Below, piece after piece: positions 20,578-20,578 of a stretch of 20,578 bases of DNA (positions are counted from its first letter, which is position 1; each line of letters opens with the position of its first letter). The DNA lies in the NCBI GenBank assembly GCA_002492075.1, contig DKXD01000085.1, positions 846-21,423 of the forward strand. Reading direction: 5' to 3'. Below the pieces are notes generated by a model, which saw nothing but the letters and a program-made list of their open reading frames with translations, made no database searches and was not told the DNA's origin. This DNA comes from Ruminococcaceae bacterium UBA7135. Lineage in GTDB: Bacteria > Bacillota > Clostridia > Oscillospirales > Ruminococcaceae. The position numbers and the translations under genes were made by a program.

Positions 20578-20578
20578 C

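Overview
The window reads as a chromosomal segment of a Clostridia-class Firmicute with moderate GC content, most likely from the Oscillospirales/Ruminococcaceae. The evidence is the classical Gram-positive order rimP-nusA-rnpM(ylxR)-ylxQ-infB-rbfA-nrnA-truB-ribF, strong AAAGGAGG-type ribosome binding sites, TTG/GTG starts, and a bifunctional RibF. The genus is an inference.

Layout. (1) 1-410: the 3' part of rplA, closed by a perfect 13-bp hairpin terminator; rplJ-rplL do not follow. (2) 497-793: a small Cys-rich CPCC-domain gene. (3) 834-9355: a consensus promoter (TTGATT-17-TATAAT, extended -10) and a terminator-like leader hairpin feed a long translation/RNA operon: rimP, nusA, rnpM, ylxQ, infB, rbfA, nrnA, truB, ribF, closely followed by gltX (9392-10849). 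These genes make and mature ribosomes (RimP, RbfA), control elongation and termination (NusA), initiate translation (IF2), modify tRNA (TruB), degrade nanoRNA and cyclic dinucleotides (NrnA), and make FMN/FAD and Glu-tRNA. (4) 10965-15836: a four-gene Gld-type ABC module (ATPase, ABC-2 permease, GldG-like protein, DUF4340 protein) with its own putative promoter. (5) 15838-16256: an inverted-repeat element and a small conserved protein of unknown function, then a terminator. (6) 16349-16762: a GNAT acetyltransferase that converges on the minus-strand operon and shares a perfect 16-bp bidirectional terminator with it. (7) 20433 down to 16798, minus strand: seven tightly packed genes in transcription order: a YbhB-like PEBP, a GyrI-like domain protein, a 109-aa unknown, a compact LMW-PTP-like protein, an SF0329-like protein, a 112-aa double-CxxC protein, and a YehP-like VWA/MIDAS protein. 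This is the accessory part of the window and the best candidate for an undescribed functional set.

Most notable points. ylxQ has no ATG/GTG/TTG start ahead of its conserved core; an ATA codon at 2968 with a well-placed ribosome binding site, overlapping the rnpM stop, is the best candidate. NusA has GPQK instead of GxxG in its first KH domain. The YehP-like VWA gene has no MoxR ATPase partner in view and is instead coupled (ATGA overlap) to a small Cys-rich protein.

No stretch of more than 300 bases lacks a gene. No tRNA, rRNA, CRISPR array, transposase or prophage gene was seen. All calls rest on reading the sequence and remembered family motifs; no database search was run.
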